DNA from: Aphrocallistes beatrix
Taxonomy: Eukaryota > Porifera > Hexactinellida > Sceptrulophora > Aphrocallistidae
Assembly: GCA_963281255.1 (NCBI GenBank)
Contig: OY725491.1
Location: forward strand, 806,001 to 870,000
Reading direction: 5' to 3'
DNA length: 64,000 bases
Shown here: piece after piece, positions 46,062 to 57,231 of the stretch
Numbering within the stretch: position 1 is the first letter of the stretch
Layout: each line of letters begins with the position of its first letter
Notes under the pieces: generated by a model
Told to the model about the DNA's origin: nothing
What the model saw: only the letters and a program-made list of their open reading frames with translations
The model's database searches: none
Made by a program: the position numbers and the translations under genes

Positions 46062-46330
46062 CAGGCCCAGAAAGCTGATTTTTGGGATGCAGGAGTTTTT
46101 TGGCTATGGCTCTACTAAGCTCTAAGCTCAAACGAAAATGTCGACACATCATGGAATTATGACGCCATTGTTTATCATTCGAAAGTTCAGTTTTTCAATC
46201 ATAACTCGGCCATTTCAAGTGATAAAACGCTGAAATTTTAATAAAATTTGTATAATAATACTATTCAAATGTGATTTAACTATCATAAAAAATGATGACC
46301 CATCTCTGTTATGACTTATTCATTTCTTAA
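46062..46330 (-). repeat. repeat R2, inverted copy, truncating A12
   Basis: Complement of 690-960: AAAGCTGATTTTTGGGATGC, GGCTATGGCTCTACTAAGCT, ATGTCGACACATCATGGAAT. It begins where A12 stops. After it, 46320-46480 is another orphan subtype-2 upstream remnant, and 46500-46640 a copy of R4. Confidence 0.65.
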
Positions 46331-46868
46331 TGCTATCAAATTGCAGAAAGTTGGGATCTTAGCATATTGCCTGTCCACTTAGCATACATTGTAAATATAA
46401 TTTCCAATGCACTCGCCAGTCACAGTATGCAGAAATTATTTGACTTATGCAACCAGATATTTAATTCTAGCACATATAAATTAATGCCAACTGTCCAGCT
46501 ATATGTGGGACGTCTTGTTCTTTCGGATGTATGTTAAAGCAATGTTCTACAAAGTGAAAATGTCCAGTTTTTAGTGTATAGGACGAATATAAATATACTA
46601 TGTCCCGCTAAATAACTCAGTTCCCACTAAAATCCTACTTATGCTCGTTTGTTTCTTCCCAGAGGTTGGCAAATATGAGATTATGCTTGCTGGTATAAAT
46701 ACGGAGAATCCTAATTCCAAACTTACCAACCTTTGCAATGGAAATAGTAGAACACTTGTTAGCATAAATTAATCTCCAATCACATGCCTTAAAATAATTA
46801 ACAATTGAAGAAGAAACAAAAACAGTACACAAGAATAGTCATACAAAATATGTTTTTTCACAGTCACA

Positions 46869-48029
46869 TCAGTTAGTTAGCAGGTGTTGGGTGAGGTTAG
46901 GTGTGAATCTGGTACGAACTCTTCCAAAGCGAAACTTCAACTTCTCTCTCAAGATTTTCCCAAAAAACATTACAGTACTTGAAATGTACTGCGTTGCGAT
47001 CAGAATCGCCGAAACGCTAAAAAGTACCATAAAAGCAGAGACTGAAGTTACAAAAACGATTTCAAGATTTTCAGGCTGTTGTTGAGCTGACAACAGTCAC
47101 TGGTAGTATGGGGTTCCGTAAAGATAGTGGAACATACATGGTCCATAGTAAAGAGTTAATGCGATAAGCGAAGAGTATTGGTCTATACATTCTCCAAGAA
47201 TAAAGCATGCGTATGCCACGCCAACACAGCACATGATCAGTGCAAACTGGTAAGAATTGACTTTTGATCTTCTGACCAATCCTTGATGTCTACCTCGAAC
47301 TTGAAACTCCACTGTTCTCCACTTCAATGTTCTATGGAATATCCTCGCCTGTTTAACCCATATGCAGTGGTATACCAATTGCACTATTGGCTCAGTTAAG
47401 TAGTGGACTATCATAAACTGTGGAACAGTTCCCGTTATCATAAGAGATAATGCCACCAGACCAGTAATTAGGAGTAAACGTCTGATGTATGGATACGGGT
47501 TAGCATCAATGTTATGCATAATTTCATGAAGGTATTTCATCAAGCAAATCCCTAAAGCTAGTGACGTCATAATTCCTACCTGTCCTGTGGTGACTATTAT
47601 GGAGTTAATTGGATTTTCATACATCAAACGAAGATCAAAAAATTGAGCATTGACCAATTTCCTACTGCAGTTGTGTAGTGATGCTCTGTCAGGTGAATAG
47701 AGATGTTCATATGTAATAATATTATTCGCGATCATTCTTCCTGTTGAGTACATCGTAATTGAACCAAATTCAACAATGTTTAGCAGTAACATGAAAATGT
47801 ATTTAATTATCTCAGATTTATGGTGACGTGCTGCTTCTAAGAAGTTCTTGAAAGGATCAGATTGCGCCTTTCGAATACATTCGCGATACAATTTAATGAA
47901 ATGTATAATTTTCTTCACAAAGTAGACAGTCCAAAGTATGGATAATATCAAACTAATCGTGATCGCTGGCACTAATATATAGAGCTTAAGAATTCCCTCT
48001 ATTTTCCATAACGGAATGAAGTTTATCAT
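46869..48029 (-). pseudogene. family-B gene B3, single premature stop
   Basis: ATG at 48029 (MINFIPLWKIEGILK); the longer frame upstream would need a TTG start. The frame is intact and continuous except for one TGA at 47097-47099, where B1 and B4 have arginine (YGTPYYQ-stop-LLSAQQQPENLEI). After the stop the same frame goes on to the normal end TPNLTQHLLTN at 46869. The stop falls between segments six and seven, so the product would lack the last segment and the tail. A single point change in an otherwise perfect gene suggests a recent or polymorphic loss. Confidence 0.85.
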
Positions 48030-48087
48030 AATTAACGATATTTGTGGATTCTGAATGTTTATATTTGCCAATTTTTTAAAAAATTAT

Positions 48088-48171
48088 ATTTATACACTTT
48101 TTGATTATCAGTAAGCCTATTTGCTTTCAATGTTGAATCCATGTGATTGGATAAATACCTATAATGAGTCA
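48088..48171 (-). promoter_or_regulatory. core promoter of B3
   Basis: TGACTCAT (48164-48171) and TATAAAT (48088-48094) on the coding strand, 70 bases apart; the site is 142 bases from the ATG. Confidence 0.65.
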
Positions 48172-48600
48172 TATTAAGCAGAATTACTGTATACTGCAGT
48201 GTGTAAACGTATATTGATTACAAAAAGTTCAAGTAAATTGTATTAAAGAATATGTAAGTGGATAGGGAAGATAAGATCAGGGATAAATTCTCCTTCATCA
48301 TAATTTCATTGTGAATGGTTCAGACTTTTACCACAGATTACAATGGATATCATTTATATACATGTACCTAGTGTAAATCACTACTTTCATAATTATACTT
48401 AGGTTTATAGGAGATATGAGCTACTGTGTGTTGATGTCCACTGTTAACCTAATAGTTATATAATACGCGTATGAATGAATTATCTGATTAAGAAATCCTT
48501 CAAGAGAAAAGATTTTTTTTAAAATTATTGAAAAATACATGTACATGTTATTGATGTTACAAAACTAAATACAAGCCACACTTTGTCAATAGTTCAATTG

Positions 48601-49732
48601 TCAGTAAACAATGCCAGATCTAAACGCCTGAATGAAAGGAGGTCTTTGCTGAGTTCTTCTCTGCTCCAGGCTAGAGCGGTACCTTTCCATCAGAGGGCGT
48701 GTTATCCAATCATTCACGTGATTGAACTTCTTCCTCCGAATGATTAGTTTTATCAAAATACTCATACAAATAAATAAATAAAAATAATAATAAAATATTT
48801 CTAAGAGAAAAATGGATGCTCCAGATAGTAATCCACTTATGTCCTTACATTTGTATGCAAACGGGCGCCACTGAAGTAATAAGTCAGCAGAATTAGCAGA
48901 AGAAAACACTCCAGTGGAACTAGAACTGTACAAAATATCGATTGTAGTATTGCAGAAAATAGAAATGTAATCCAATAACACTAACAATAAACACAAAAAA
49001 GTAATAATTTGTGTGTAGAAAAAAAAAAAATTTTGCAATTTTCTTTTTCTCCAAATAATCGCTTGGAGAAGAATGGTGAAGAGCTTCATCTCTTCTTCCT
49101 TTCAACAAGACATAGAAAGCACGAGAAGAAGAAATGTACACACAAATATCAAACAAAGCTAATGGGGAGTACATTAACGTTACTATGTAATCTGTTTTAG
49201 GAAACAAAGACATTACTGACATAGCAACCGCTCGAACTAAAATATTCACACTATATTGCCCTACCCATAAGTTGTATGATAAATTGATGAAAGCTCTCCT
49301 CAGCACGATTAGAAATAGACAGAGTACAGGCAACACTAAGCTTAATATGATTCCAGACATGTTATTTAGTAATCGAATGAAAGCATTATTTTTTGTTGTC
49401 GTGTTCATAGTTTGATTCCTGACAGAACTTATCCTGAATAGAAAATAAGTTAGTGATGCATTTGGGTCAGCAATAATAAGCATGGAAATGCTCCACGAAA
49501 CATTTGTTGCAATTTCTATTAAAATTATTGCCATGATGAAATTGTGCACCATAGATTTGATCTTCAGATTCTTCTTCACTTTATCTAAGTCAGTATTGAA
49601 TATTGTATATTGTGCAACATTCCTAATTACATTTCTATCCTGGTATTTCTGATACAGGAAGTAAGTCAACACGGATAAAGAGACGGCAAGAAATGGGATG
49701 AGAAACAGTAACGGTACAAGTGTGTAATTCAT
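48601..49732 (-). pseudogene. family-A gene A13, frameshift in a homopolymer
   Basis: ATG at 49732 (MNYTLVPLLFLIPFLAV). Open through the first five segments (sequons NAS, NQT and NTT in outer loop 1; KGRRDEALHHSSPSDYLEKK). The frame then changes at a run of twelve A on the plus strand (49019-49030), inside AKFFFF. The rest (YTQIITFLC to FRSGIVY, stop at 48601) is open. The run length is exactly where sequencing or replication slips, so this may be a functional gene misread. Inner loop 1 is unusual (DRNVIRNVAQYT). Confidence 0.8.
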
Positions 49733-49776
49733 TTGATAAGTATTTTAGTAATGACCCATAATGCTGTATTGCCTCT

Positions 49777-49823
49777 ATTTATAATCGTTCAATTATTGTA
49801 CAGTCGAGTGCATAAAATGCTAA
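49777..49823 (-). promoter_or_regulatory. core promoter of A13
   Basis: TATAAAT (49777-49783) preceded on the coding strand by TTAGCAT (49817-49823). No TGACTCAT was found nearby. Confidence 0.55.
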
Positions 49824-49867
49824 CATATTATTGGTTAAGTTTCCAATTTATTCTGATATAATATATA

Positions 49868-49946
49868 CAAGCGCGCTTCGCTTGCTTGCGCTGCGCGGCT
49901 TGCGGACACTGCGTGTCCGCAGATTTACCCAGTGGGAGCTTGGGGA
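49868..49946 (+). repeat. GC-rich triple-hairpin repeat, copy 3
   Basis: CAAGCGCGCTTCGCTTGCTT and the hairpin GCGGACAC-TGC-GTGTCCGC; the third hairpin has decayed (ACCCAGTGGGAG). Confidence 0.8.
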
Positions 49947-49949
49947 TAT

Positions 49950-50461
49950 TAGAGAAACAATACGTCGCTTTCTTGTTTTATACTAAGTACGCTGGATTGT
50001 CATTTGTCTACAGTTACATTTAATAAATCAGAACTGTAGCAGAAATTTTGTTTCGTGATAAATATAATTTACTTCGTATTAAGCCAACTAATCCTGAATG
50101 TAAGCTCAATTTGAAAACACAAAGTTCACATTGCTAAAGATTATTATACTAAAATAATCAATTCCAGTACATGGCGTTAAAAGTTATTTTATGATCGAAT
50201 TGATTGATCGTAGCATATAACACACTTTAATTGTTGTTAACAATCAAATTATAGACTCAAAATAGCAGTATTCAGTCATTTATATGAAATAGAATCGTGT
50301 GAATGGCATTATAAAAGGCTGATAATTGATTGGTTCACATAAACCAATGAATTTCAATCACAATTAGTTCTTTTGATTGTATGCATAAGTCACTTCTATT
50401 TTATTCCAATGTATTTGCATTATAAAATAATCGAATTTGATTGGTCAGCACATTTTGTCAC
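49950..50461. other. gene-free spacer
   Basis: No coding sequence, recognised element or motif beyond general AT richness. Confidence 0.4.
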
Positions 50462-50641
50462 CTATCTCGGCGAGGTGTGAACATTTCGCTTAGATCTTCG
50501 AACTTAATCCTAGATTCATCATTTGACACCTACATGCCAATTTTCGTATCTCTACGACTTGCCAATTCTTCAATCAATTCGGACAAACAAACAAACAAAA
50601 AAAAAAAAAAAAAATCCTGGAGTTTTAATATATAAGATATA
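50462..50641 (+). repeat. repeat R3, uninterrupted copy
   Basis: The empty-site counterpart of 2436-2972, ending in an A-rich run (about 50587-50611) and ATCCTGGAGTTTTAATATA, consistent with a retroposed short element. Confidence 0.6.
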
Positions 50642-50821
50642 TTGAATAACCTTATTCAGTCAATATTATACATAAATTAACGAGTAGACTCCACCATGCA
50701 TATATTATTAAGATTAAATAGGAAAAATTACAGCATCCATTACTTCATATCTGAGTTTTATTATTTGTTTATAATTAATCTTATCCGATTTTAGCTCACA
50801 CAATTAAATAATAGTTTAGAT

Positions 50822-51885
50822 CATAGCCTACTCTAATAATGCCTCACAGTAAAATAACCAAGGATGCGGTAATAGCCGAATGGATTAATACACGATTAGC
50901 CTAAAATCGTCAACCATGTAGGATAGGCATTAAGAATGTATTACCAGCATATATAAACATGGCATCAAATAACATATATCCGTTGTCAAAATTTCGATTA
51001 GTCATCATATCATTGCGCAACAGGTTATTTTAAGCACGATTTTGGCAATTTTCTAAGCTGTTTTAAGTCAACTTCTAAATGCTATTAAGGTAGAATTTTT
51101 GTGTTAAACCAAGATTAGTACGAGTTGATTTGAAAAATTTAGAATTTTTCAATGGAATGTTGTTGCATTCCTGCGTTGCTATGGTAAAGCATTTTGGTCA
51201 GTTTGGGCCATTTCGTGCAAACTGTAGTAGCTAGATCTTCAAATTTGATCGTGTTTGATAGGCAATTGGCTACTTCCTATTAGGTAATAATACAATTTAA
51301 ACTTTTAAATTCACAGACTATAGAGTTATGCGACAATTTAGTGTTTTGGTCACATTCTTAAAATCAACCCATAACTCAAAACTCGTTGAATTTAGAAGTT
51401 CAAGTTGTATTATCACCTAATAGGAAGTAGGCCATTGCCTATCAACACGATCGAATTTGAAGATCTAGCTACTACAGTTTGCACGAAATGGCCCAAACTG
51501 ACCAACATGCTTTACCATAGCAACGCAGGAATGTAACAACATTCCATTGAAAAATTCTAAACTTTTCAAATCAACTCGTACTAATCTTGGTTCTACACAA
51601 AAATCACACCTTAATACCATTTAGAAATAGGGTTAAAACAGCTTAGAAAATCGCTAAAATTGTCCTTAGAATGACCTGTTGCGCAATGATATGATGACTA
51701 ATCGAAATTTTTCCAACGGATATATGTACTTTGATACCATGTTTATATATGCTGGTAATACATTCTTAATGCCTATTCTGCATGGTTAACGATTTAGGCT
51801 AATCGTGTATTAATCCATTCGGCTACTACTTCATCCCTAGTCCATGATTTTCAGTCTACTGTGAGGCATTATTAGAGTAGGCTAT
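50822..51885. mobile_element. 1.06-kb foldback transposon, copy 2
   Basis: Same ends and internal sequence as 38335-39391, flanked by a different perfect 8-base duplication, GTTTAGAT (50814-50821 and 51886-51893). The paralogous place at about 59365-59395 on the other strand lacks the element, a natural empty site. Arms of about 500 bases meet near 51350. Confidence 0.9.
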
Positions 51886-52029
51886 GTTTAGATTTATTCC
51901 AGGAGTGTATAGTCTAGAAAAAAAGGATATCGATTTAGAAATATTTACCAGATGTATTAACGTGTACAGTAGATACCGGTAATAAGAACATGTCGGATAT
52001 AACAACATTCTAGAAAAAGGTTGATATAT

Positions 52030-52260
52030 ACCCAGGGCTGCCGTGGGAATTGGAATCCCCATACCCATGGAATGGGAATGGGAATTATTTTTTCTCCCGT
52101 GGGGATTCCCATAGGATTTCGATGGAGGTTCCTATGGGGATGGGGATCCCCACAGGATTCCTATGGGGATTCCTACAGGATCCTATGGGAATCTCCATGG
52201 AGATTCCCACAGGAATTCTATGGGAATGGGAATTGAAATTTCACTCCCACAGCAACCATG
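52030..52260. repeat. GGGAAT/GGGGATTCCCAT degenerate minisatellite
   Basis: Dense variants of ATGGGGATTCCCATAGG on both strands, bounded by CAGGGCTGCCGTGGGAAT at the left and ACTCCCACAGCAACC at the right, which look like imperfect inverted ends of a hAT-type miniature element. The open frames here only translate the repeat. Confidence 0.6.
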
Positions 52261-52261
52261 T

Positions 52262-52345
52262 CTATACTCCACACCATTTATGCCGGTTATAAGAACATTA
52301 TGTGCAATTCCCAACAGTGTTCTTATAACCAGCATCAATTGTACT
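52262..52345. mobile_element. TTATAAGAAC-type miniature remnant
   Basis: TTTATGCCGGTTATAAGAAC and GTTCTTATAACCAGCATCAA form inverted ends; related to 58780-58908. Confidence 0.5.
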
Positions 52346-52509
52346 AATTTCAATTGTACTAATTTCCAGGGAATGAACAGTCCATGAAAAAGTAGTAAAG
52401 AATATCGATTTCGAGAGAATTGTCCTATTCAAAAGATCGTTTAGAGAGGAGAAAAGAGCTGTGTGGTGTAGAAGCATTAAGAATAAACCGATACAAATAA
52501 TGATTTTGT

Positions 52510-52640
52510 GCTTAAAAAACGATTAGTAATCTTCATTTTCTCCATGTAATCACTTCAAAGTTTCTTTGGTAAATTAATACCTTCCTCAACACGATTAGAA
52601 ATAGACAGTCTCCAGGGATTATTAATTATAGGACATCTTA
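52510..52640 (-). pseudogene. tiny family-A scraps
   Basis: About 52513-52560 (GATTAGTAATCTTCATTTTC, CCATGTAATCACTTC) resembles the coding end of the KDYLEKKKIAN loop, and 52570-52620 (AACACGATTAGAAATAGACA) the CLFLIVLRR region, both on the minus strand and far closer together than in a gene. A deletion remnant. Confidence 0.6.
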
Positions 52641-52752
52641 GTTGTTATAACCTATGATAGCATAATATGCATTTTATACTCATCAAAAATACTAATGCAT
52701 CTTAAAACTTTTCTGTACTTTACGAGCTAGTACTAAAAACTCTTAGTAGAAT

Positions 52753-52857
52753 ATGAGTCACATTTTGCTTCGCATCATCATTTTGAAAGTAATTTTGATA
52801 CAGAGCATAAAACAAGCATAATGTGCAAATTATTAGCATTATATATTCAGTATAAAT
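52753..52857 (+). promoter_or_regulatory. promoter of A15
   Basis: ATGAGTCA (52753-52760, the complement of TGACTCAT), TTAGCAT at 52833-52839 and TATAAAT at 52851-52857, 55 bases before the chosen ATG. Confidence 0.6.
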
Positions 52858-52911
52858 TCTGGTGTGATCCTATTCTATTATAATTTAGTTTCAATTTGTG
52901 AGATATTCAAA

Positions 52912-54057
52912 ATGGTAAACCTCTTAGCATTGCTATTGTACATATGTCCATTTGTACTGATTCCTTATCTTGTTATTATGGTCGCTGTATTCGTATATTT
53001 CGTGTATCAGAAATACCAGGTGAGAACACGGATCGAGAATGTTCCTTACTCAACCATATTCAATATCGATTTAGACAAAGTGAAGAAGAATCTGGAGATA
53101 CAATCCATGGTGTATGACTTCATGCTTTTACTTATGATGATAGAGGTACTAGCAAATGTTTTCTGGGGCATTCGTCAATTTATTTATACGGATTTGAATA
53201 AGTCTAAATTCCATATAGTGAATACAAGTACTAGCGTTCGAAATCAAACCATCTTTAAAGTTACGATCGAAGTAAATCATTTTCTCATGTTGTTATTTGA
53301 ATTGGATACAATTACACTGAGTTTAATACTGCCCGTACTCTGTCTCTTTCTAATCGTGTTAAGAAGAGCTTTCATCAATTTACCATACAAACTATGGGTG
53401 AGGAAATACAGTGTGTATATCTTAGTTCGAGTTGTTCTCATGTCAATAATGTCCCTTTTCATCGAAACACATTTTATTGTGGGAGTTATGTATTTGCTAT
53501 TCTTCTTGTTTGATATTTGTGTGTACATTTCTTCTTCTCATGCTTTCTATGTCTTGTTGAAAGGAAGAAGAGATGAAGCTCTTTACCATTCTTCTCGAAA
53601 GGATTATTTGGAGAAAAAGTCAATTGCCAAACAATATTTTTATACACAAATATTCAGTTTGTTCGGTTTATTCATAATACTTTTGTATTACATTTCTAAT
53701 TTCTTCGAAATCATCATAAGTATGCTCACCAATCCCGTTCTCTTTCAATCTATTTCTTTAGGATATTTTCCTAATTTTTCCTTCTACACATCAAATGCTA
53801 TGACCATAGCAAACCGTTTTTCTGATATCTTCCAACCAATTTGTGCTCTTTTACTAGAATTGTGCGCTTTTCTCCCTTACATAGTTATTTTTGTTAGTAT
53901 TTTGTTGAAATTGCTTATTCGAAGGAAGAAGTTCAATCACGTGAATGATTGGATAACTCGCCCTCTGATGGAAAGGTACCGCTCTAGTCTGGAGAAGAGA
54001 AGAATTCAGCAAAGACCTCCTTTCATTCAGGCGTTTAGATCTGGTATTGTCTACTGA
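52912..54057 (+). CDS. family-A seven-segment receptor-like protein A15
   Basis: Intact. The ATG at 52912 (MVNLLALLLYICPF, context AAAATGG) gives 381 residues and matches the start of A8. An ATG at 52864 would add 16 residues but lies only a few bases after the TATA-like box, so it is unlikely to be in the transcript. Seven segments, outer loop 1 with NTS and NQT sequons, KGRRDEALYHSSRKDYLEKK loop, and the tail HVNDWITRPLMERYR with IQQRPPFIQAFRSGIVY. It lies 565 bases upstream of B4 on the same strand, the mirror image of the A13-B3 pair. Confidence 0.82.
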   Translation: MVNLLALLLYICPFVLIPYLVIMVAVFVYFVYQKYQVRTRIENVPYSTIFNIDLDKVKKNLEIQSMVYDFMLLLMMIEVLANVFWGIRQFIYTDLNKSKFHIVNTSTSVRNQTIFKVTIEVNHFLMLLFELDTITLSLILPVLCLFLIVLRRAFINLPYKLWVRKYSVYILVRVVLMSIMSLFIETHFIVGVMYLLFFLFDICVYISSSHAFYVLLKGRRDEALYHSSRKDYLEKKSIAKQYFYTQIFSLFGLFIILLYYISNFFEIIISMLTNPVLFQSISLGYFPNFSFYTSNAMTIANRFSDIFQPICALLLELCAFLPYIVIFVSILLKLLIRRKKFNHVNDWITRPLMERYRSSLEKRRIQQRPPFIQAFRSGIVY

Positions 54058-54480
54058 CAATTGAACTATTGACATACTAGAGTTCAGTTTTTTGTAACAT
54101 CAATTCATATACATGTATTTTTTCAATGATTTTTAAAAATAGTCAGAGATTTTGTTCTTGAAGGATTTCTTAATCAGATAATTCATTCATACGCGTATTA
54201 TATAACTATTGGGTTAACATCAACAAACAGTAGCTCCTACCTCATATAAACCTATTATGATAGTAAAGTGATTCACACCAGGTATATACTTGTAGTATAT
54301 GATATCAATTGTAATCAGTGGTAAAAGACTGAACCATTCACAATGAAAGTATGATGAAGGAGGAATTATCCCTGATCTTATCTTCCCTATCCACTTACCT
54401 ATTCTTTATTACAATTTACTTGAACTTTTTGTAATCAATATACGTTTACACACTGCAGTATACAGTAATTCTGCTTAATA

Positions 54481-54564
54481 TGACTCATTATAGGTATTTA
54501 TCCAATCACGTGGATTCAACATTGAAAGCAAATAGACTTACTGATAATCAAAAATTATATAAAT
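54481..54564 (+). promoter_or_regulatory. core promoter of B4
   Basis: TGACTCAT at 54481-54488, TATAAAT at 54558-54564, ATG at 54623. Confidence 0.65.
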
Positions 54565-54622
54565 ATAATTTTAAAATAAATTGGCAAATATAAACATTTA
54601 TAATCCACAAATATCGCTAAAT

Positions 54623-55783
54623 ATGATAAAATTAAATCCGTTATGGAAAACAGACAAAATTGTTGAGTTCTATATATCAGTTCCAGCAATCACGATTAGT
54701 TTGATATTATCCATACTTTGGACTGTCTACTTTGTGAAGAGAATTATCTATTTCATCAAATTGTATCGCGAATGTATTCAAAAGGCGCAATCAGATCCAT
54801 TCATGAACTTCATAGAAGCAGCACGTCATCATAAATCTGAGATAATTAAATACATTTTCTTGTTACTGATAAACATTGTTGAATTTGGTTTTATTACAAT
54901 ATACTCAATAGGAAGAATGATCGCGAATAATTTCGATACATATGAACATCTCTATTCTCCTGACAGGGCATCACTGCACAACTGCAGTAGGAAATTGGTC
55001 AACAGTAATATTTTTGATCTTCGTTTGATGTATGAAAATCCAATTAACTCCATATTAGTCACCACGGGACAGGTAGGAATTATGACGTCACTAGCTTTAG
55101 GGATTTGCGTGATGAAATACCTTCATGAAATTATGCATAACATTGAGGCTAACCCGTATCCATACATCAGACGTTTACTCCTAATTACTGGTCTGGTGGC
55201 ATTATATCTTATGATAACGGGAACTGTTCCACAGCTTATGATAGTCCACTACTTAACTGAGCCTATAGTGCAATTAGTATACATATGTATATGGGTTAAA
55301 CAGGCGAGGATATTCCATAGAACATTGAAATGGAGAACAGTGGAGTTTCAAGTACGAGGTAGACACCAAGGATTGGTCAGAAGATCAAAAGTCAATTCTC
55401 ATCAGTTTGCACTGATCATGTGCAGTGTTGGCGTGGCATACGCATGCTTTATTCTTGGAGAATGTATAGGGCAATACTTTTCGCTTTTTGCATTAACTCT
55501 GTACTATGGACCATGTATGTTCCACTATCTTTACGGAACCCCAAACTTCGATCGACGGCTGTCAACTCAACGACAGACTGAACATCTTGATGTCGTATTT
55601 CTAACCTCAGCCTCTGCTTCTTTGATGCTTTTTGTCATTGGAGGCCTTCTAATCGTAATACAGTACATTTTAAGTACTGTATTGTTTTTCGGGAAAATCT
55701 TGAGTGATAAGTTGAAGTTTCGCTGTGGAAGAATTCGTACCAGATTCACACCTAACCTCACTCAACACCTGCTAACTAACTGA
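54623..55783 (+). CDS. family-B seven-segment receptor-like protein B4
   Basis: Intact, 386 residues from the ATG at 54623 (MIKLNPLWKTDKIVEF); the frame extends 14 codons further to a TTG, which I do not take as the start because B1 and B5 also give 386 residues from their ATG. Segments lie at the positions given for B1. The outer loop has HNCSRKLVNSNIFD. Segment four carries ITGTVPQLMIVHYL. Inner loop 3 (TLKWRTVEFQVRGRHQGLVR) is nearly identical to the other B proteins. Downstream partner A16 is convergent. Confidence 0.82.
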   Translation: MIKLNPLWKTDKIVEFYISVPAITISLILSILWTVYFVKRIIYFIKLYRECIQKAQSDPFMNFIEAARHHKSEIIKYIFLLLINIVEFGFITIYSIGRMIANNFDTYEHLYSPDRASLHNCSRKLVNSNIFDLRLMYENPINSILVTTGQVGIMTSLALGICVMKYLHEIMHNIEANPYPYIRRLLLITGLVALYLMITGTVPQLMIVHYLTEPIVQLVYICIWVKQARIFHRTLKWRTVEFQVRGRHQGLVRRSKVNSHQFALIMCSVGVAYACFILGECIGQYFSLFALTLYYGPCMFHYLYGTPNFDRRLSTQRQTEHLDVVFLTSASASLMLFVIGGLLIVIQYILSTVLFFGKILSDKLKFRCGRIRTRFTPNLTQHLLTN

Positions 55784-55989
55784 TGTGACTGTGAAGAAAC
55801 ATATTTTGTATAAGCTATCTTGTGTTTTTATTTCTTCTTCATTGATAATTATTTTAAGGTATGTGATTGGAGATTAATTTATACGAACAAGTGTTCAACT
55901 TTTTAAACTATTTCCCTTGCAAAGGTTGGCAAGTTTTGAATTATGATTCTCCGTAAATTATATGATCCTCCGTGAGTTATACGATCAAG

Positions 55990-56190
55990 CATAATCTCAT
56001 ACTTACAAACGACTGTGGAAAGAAACAAGCGGGACATAAGTAGGATTTTAGTGGGACACTGAGTTATTTAGCGGGACATAGCAATTTATATTTGTCCTAT
56101 ACATTAAAAGCGGGACAATTCCACTTCGTGGAACATTTTCGCGGGACATTACCTTCAATATGTATGTCCGATAAAGCAAGACATAATAAT
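55990..56190. repeat. repeat R4 with adjoining AAT microsatellite
   Basis: GCGGGACATAAGTAGGATTT, TAAAAGCGGGACAATTCC and CGCGGGACATTACC, then (AAT)n at 56187-56212 and a GTATGT-rich stretch to 56320. The open frames on both strands translate repeat sequence. Confidence 0.6.
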
Positions 56191-56466
56191 AATAATAATA
56201 ATAATAATATACATTTATATAGCGCAGATTCCATATTAATATGTTCAAGTGCGCTGTACAATTCAATAAAAGTAGGTGTGTGTTATGCATGTACGTATGT
56301 ATGTGTATGTATGCGTATGTCAACAAAATATTACGCAACAAAATATTACGCACAAAAAGATACAAAAAAAAACAAGTTATTTATATTAGGAAAGAAATCA
56401 GTTAAGCTTCTAACCACTGATAAAACATAAACAGAATAAAAGTAAGACAGATGAAGAGTTCTGTTT

Positions 56467-56867
56467 TTAGTAGACTTGATTAGACCGAATTGCCTGAATG
56501 AAAGGAGGTCTTTGCTGAGTTCTCTCCTCCAGACTAGCTCTATAGTCCTCCATCAGAGGTCGAGTTAGCCAATCATTTACGTGATTGATTTTCCTTCTTC
56601 GAATAAATAGTTTTACTACAATACACACAAGAACAACGAGATAAGTAACAAATGAGTACACAAATAGAAAATTAATCGCAACAAGTTCCATAATTCATAG
56701 TTTTGGAAAAAGAAATCTCTAAATAATTCGATTGAAAATTGTCCAGAAAGCAAGAAGTCTGTTAAACCAAAGTAGAAATAGAGATGTAATATAGTAATAA
56801 TAAAAATAATAAAATTACAAACAATGTAGTGAATAAAGAAATTATATTCCATATACTACGTATACAT
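56467..56867 (-). pseudogene. family-A subtype-2 C-terminal fragment A16b
   Basis: From about 56860: HLYFYFGLTDFLLSG and FRDFFFQNYELWN, a deletion near 56690, INFLFVYSFVTYLVVLVCIV, then the tail INHVNDWLTRPLMEDYR to the stop at 56467. Only the end of segment six onward is present, with a frame change at about 56690. It is a tandem partial duplicate of A16 and closest to A17. Confidence 0.85.
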
Positions 56868-57231
56868 GTATACTTAACATTCTCTCCATTAGAATATATT
56901 TGTTTAGGATGCCAAGTGTATTTGGATGATTGAAAAGATGTATACTGTCAGGATTACGATAGCTAATAATATCAATACGTGTAATATTGAGCAAAACTAT
57001 GATCCTTCCTAAAGTAAACATGCAAAGAAGTTAAGTTGGAAAACAAAAGGGATGTCTTGCAAAGAGAAACCAGCGTTTTTATTATTTTATAATTGCATCA
57101 ACAAAAAGTTAATTAAAACACAAAAATATACAAAATCAAGTCATAAATATTGTAAAGAAATTAGTTAAGCTTATAATAGTATATAAATAGCTTAAATATA
57201 ATAAAAGTAAAACAGATAAAGAGTTCAATTT
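56868..57231. other. spacer between A16b and A16
   Basis: AT-rich. About 57090-57230 repeats the downstream flank of A16b and A17 (AAAACACAAAAATATACAAA, AAAGAAATTAGTTAAGCTT). No gene. Confidence 0.45.

Noticed and set aside
52021-52387. Open frames rich in MGIP and WESP-like repeats
   Set aside because: Translations of the GGGAAT minisatellite; three overlapping frames are open at once.
54581-54622. Conserved N-terminal extension ANINIYNPQ of family B (also in B3 and B5)
   Set aside because: It depends on TTG starts; B1 and B2 begin at the later ATG and all intact copies then have the same length.
56048-56430. Open frames on both strands near the AAT microsatellite
   Set aside because: Composed of repeat R4, poly-asparagine or poly-tyrosine from the microsatellite and flanks; no family similarity.
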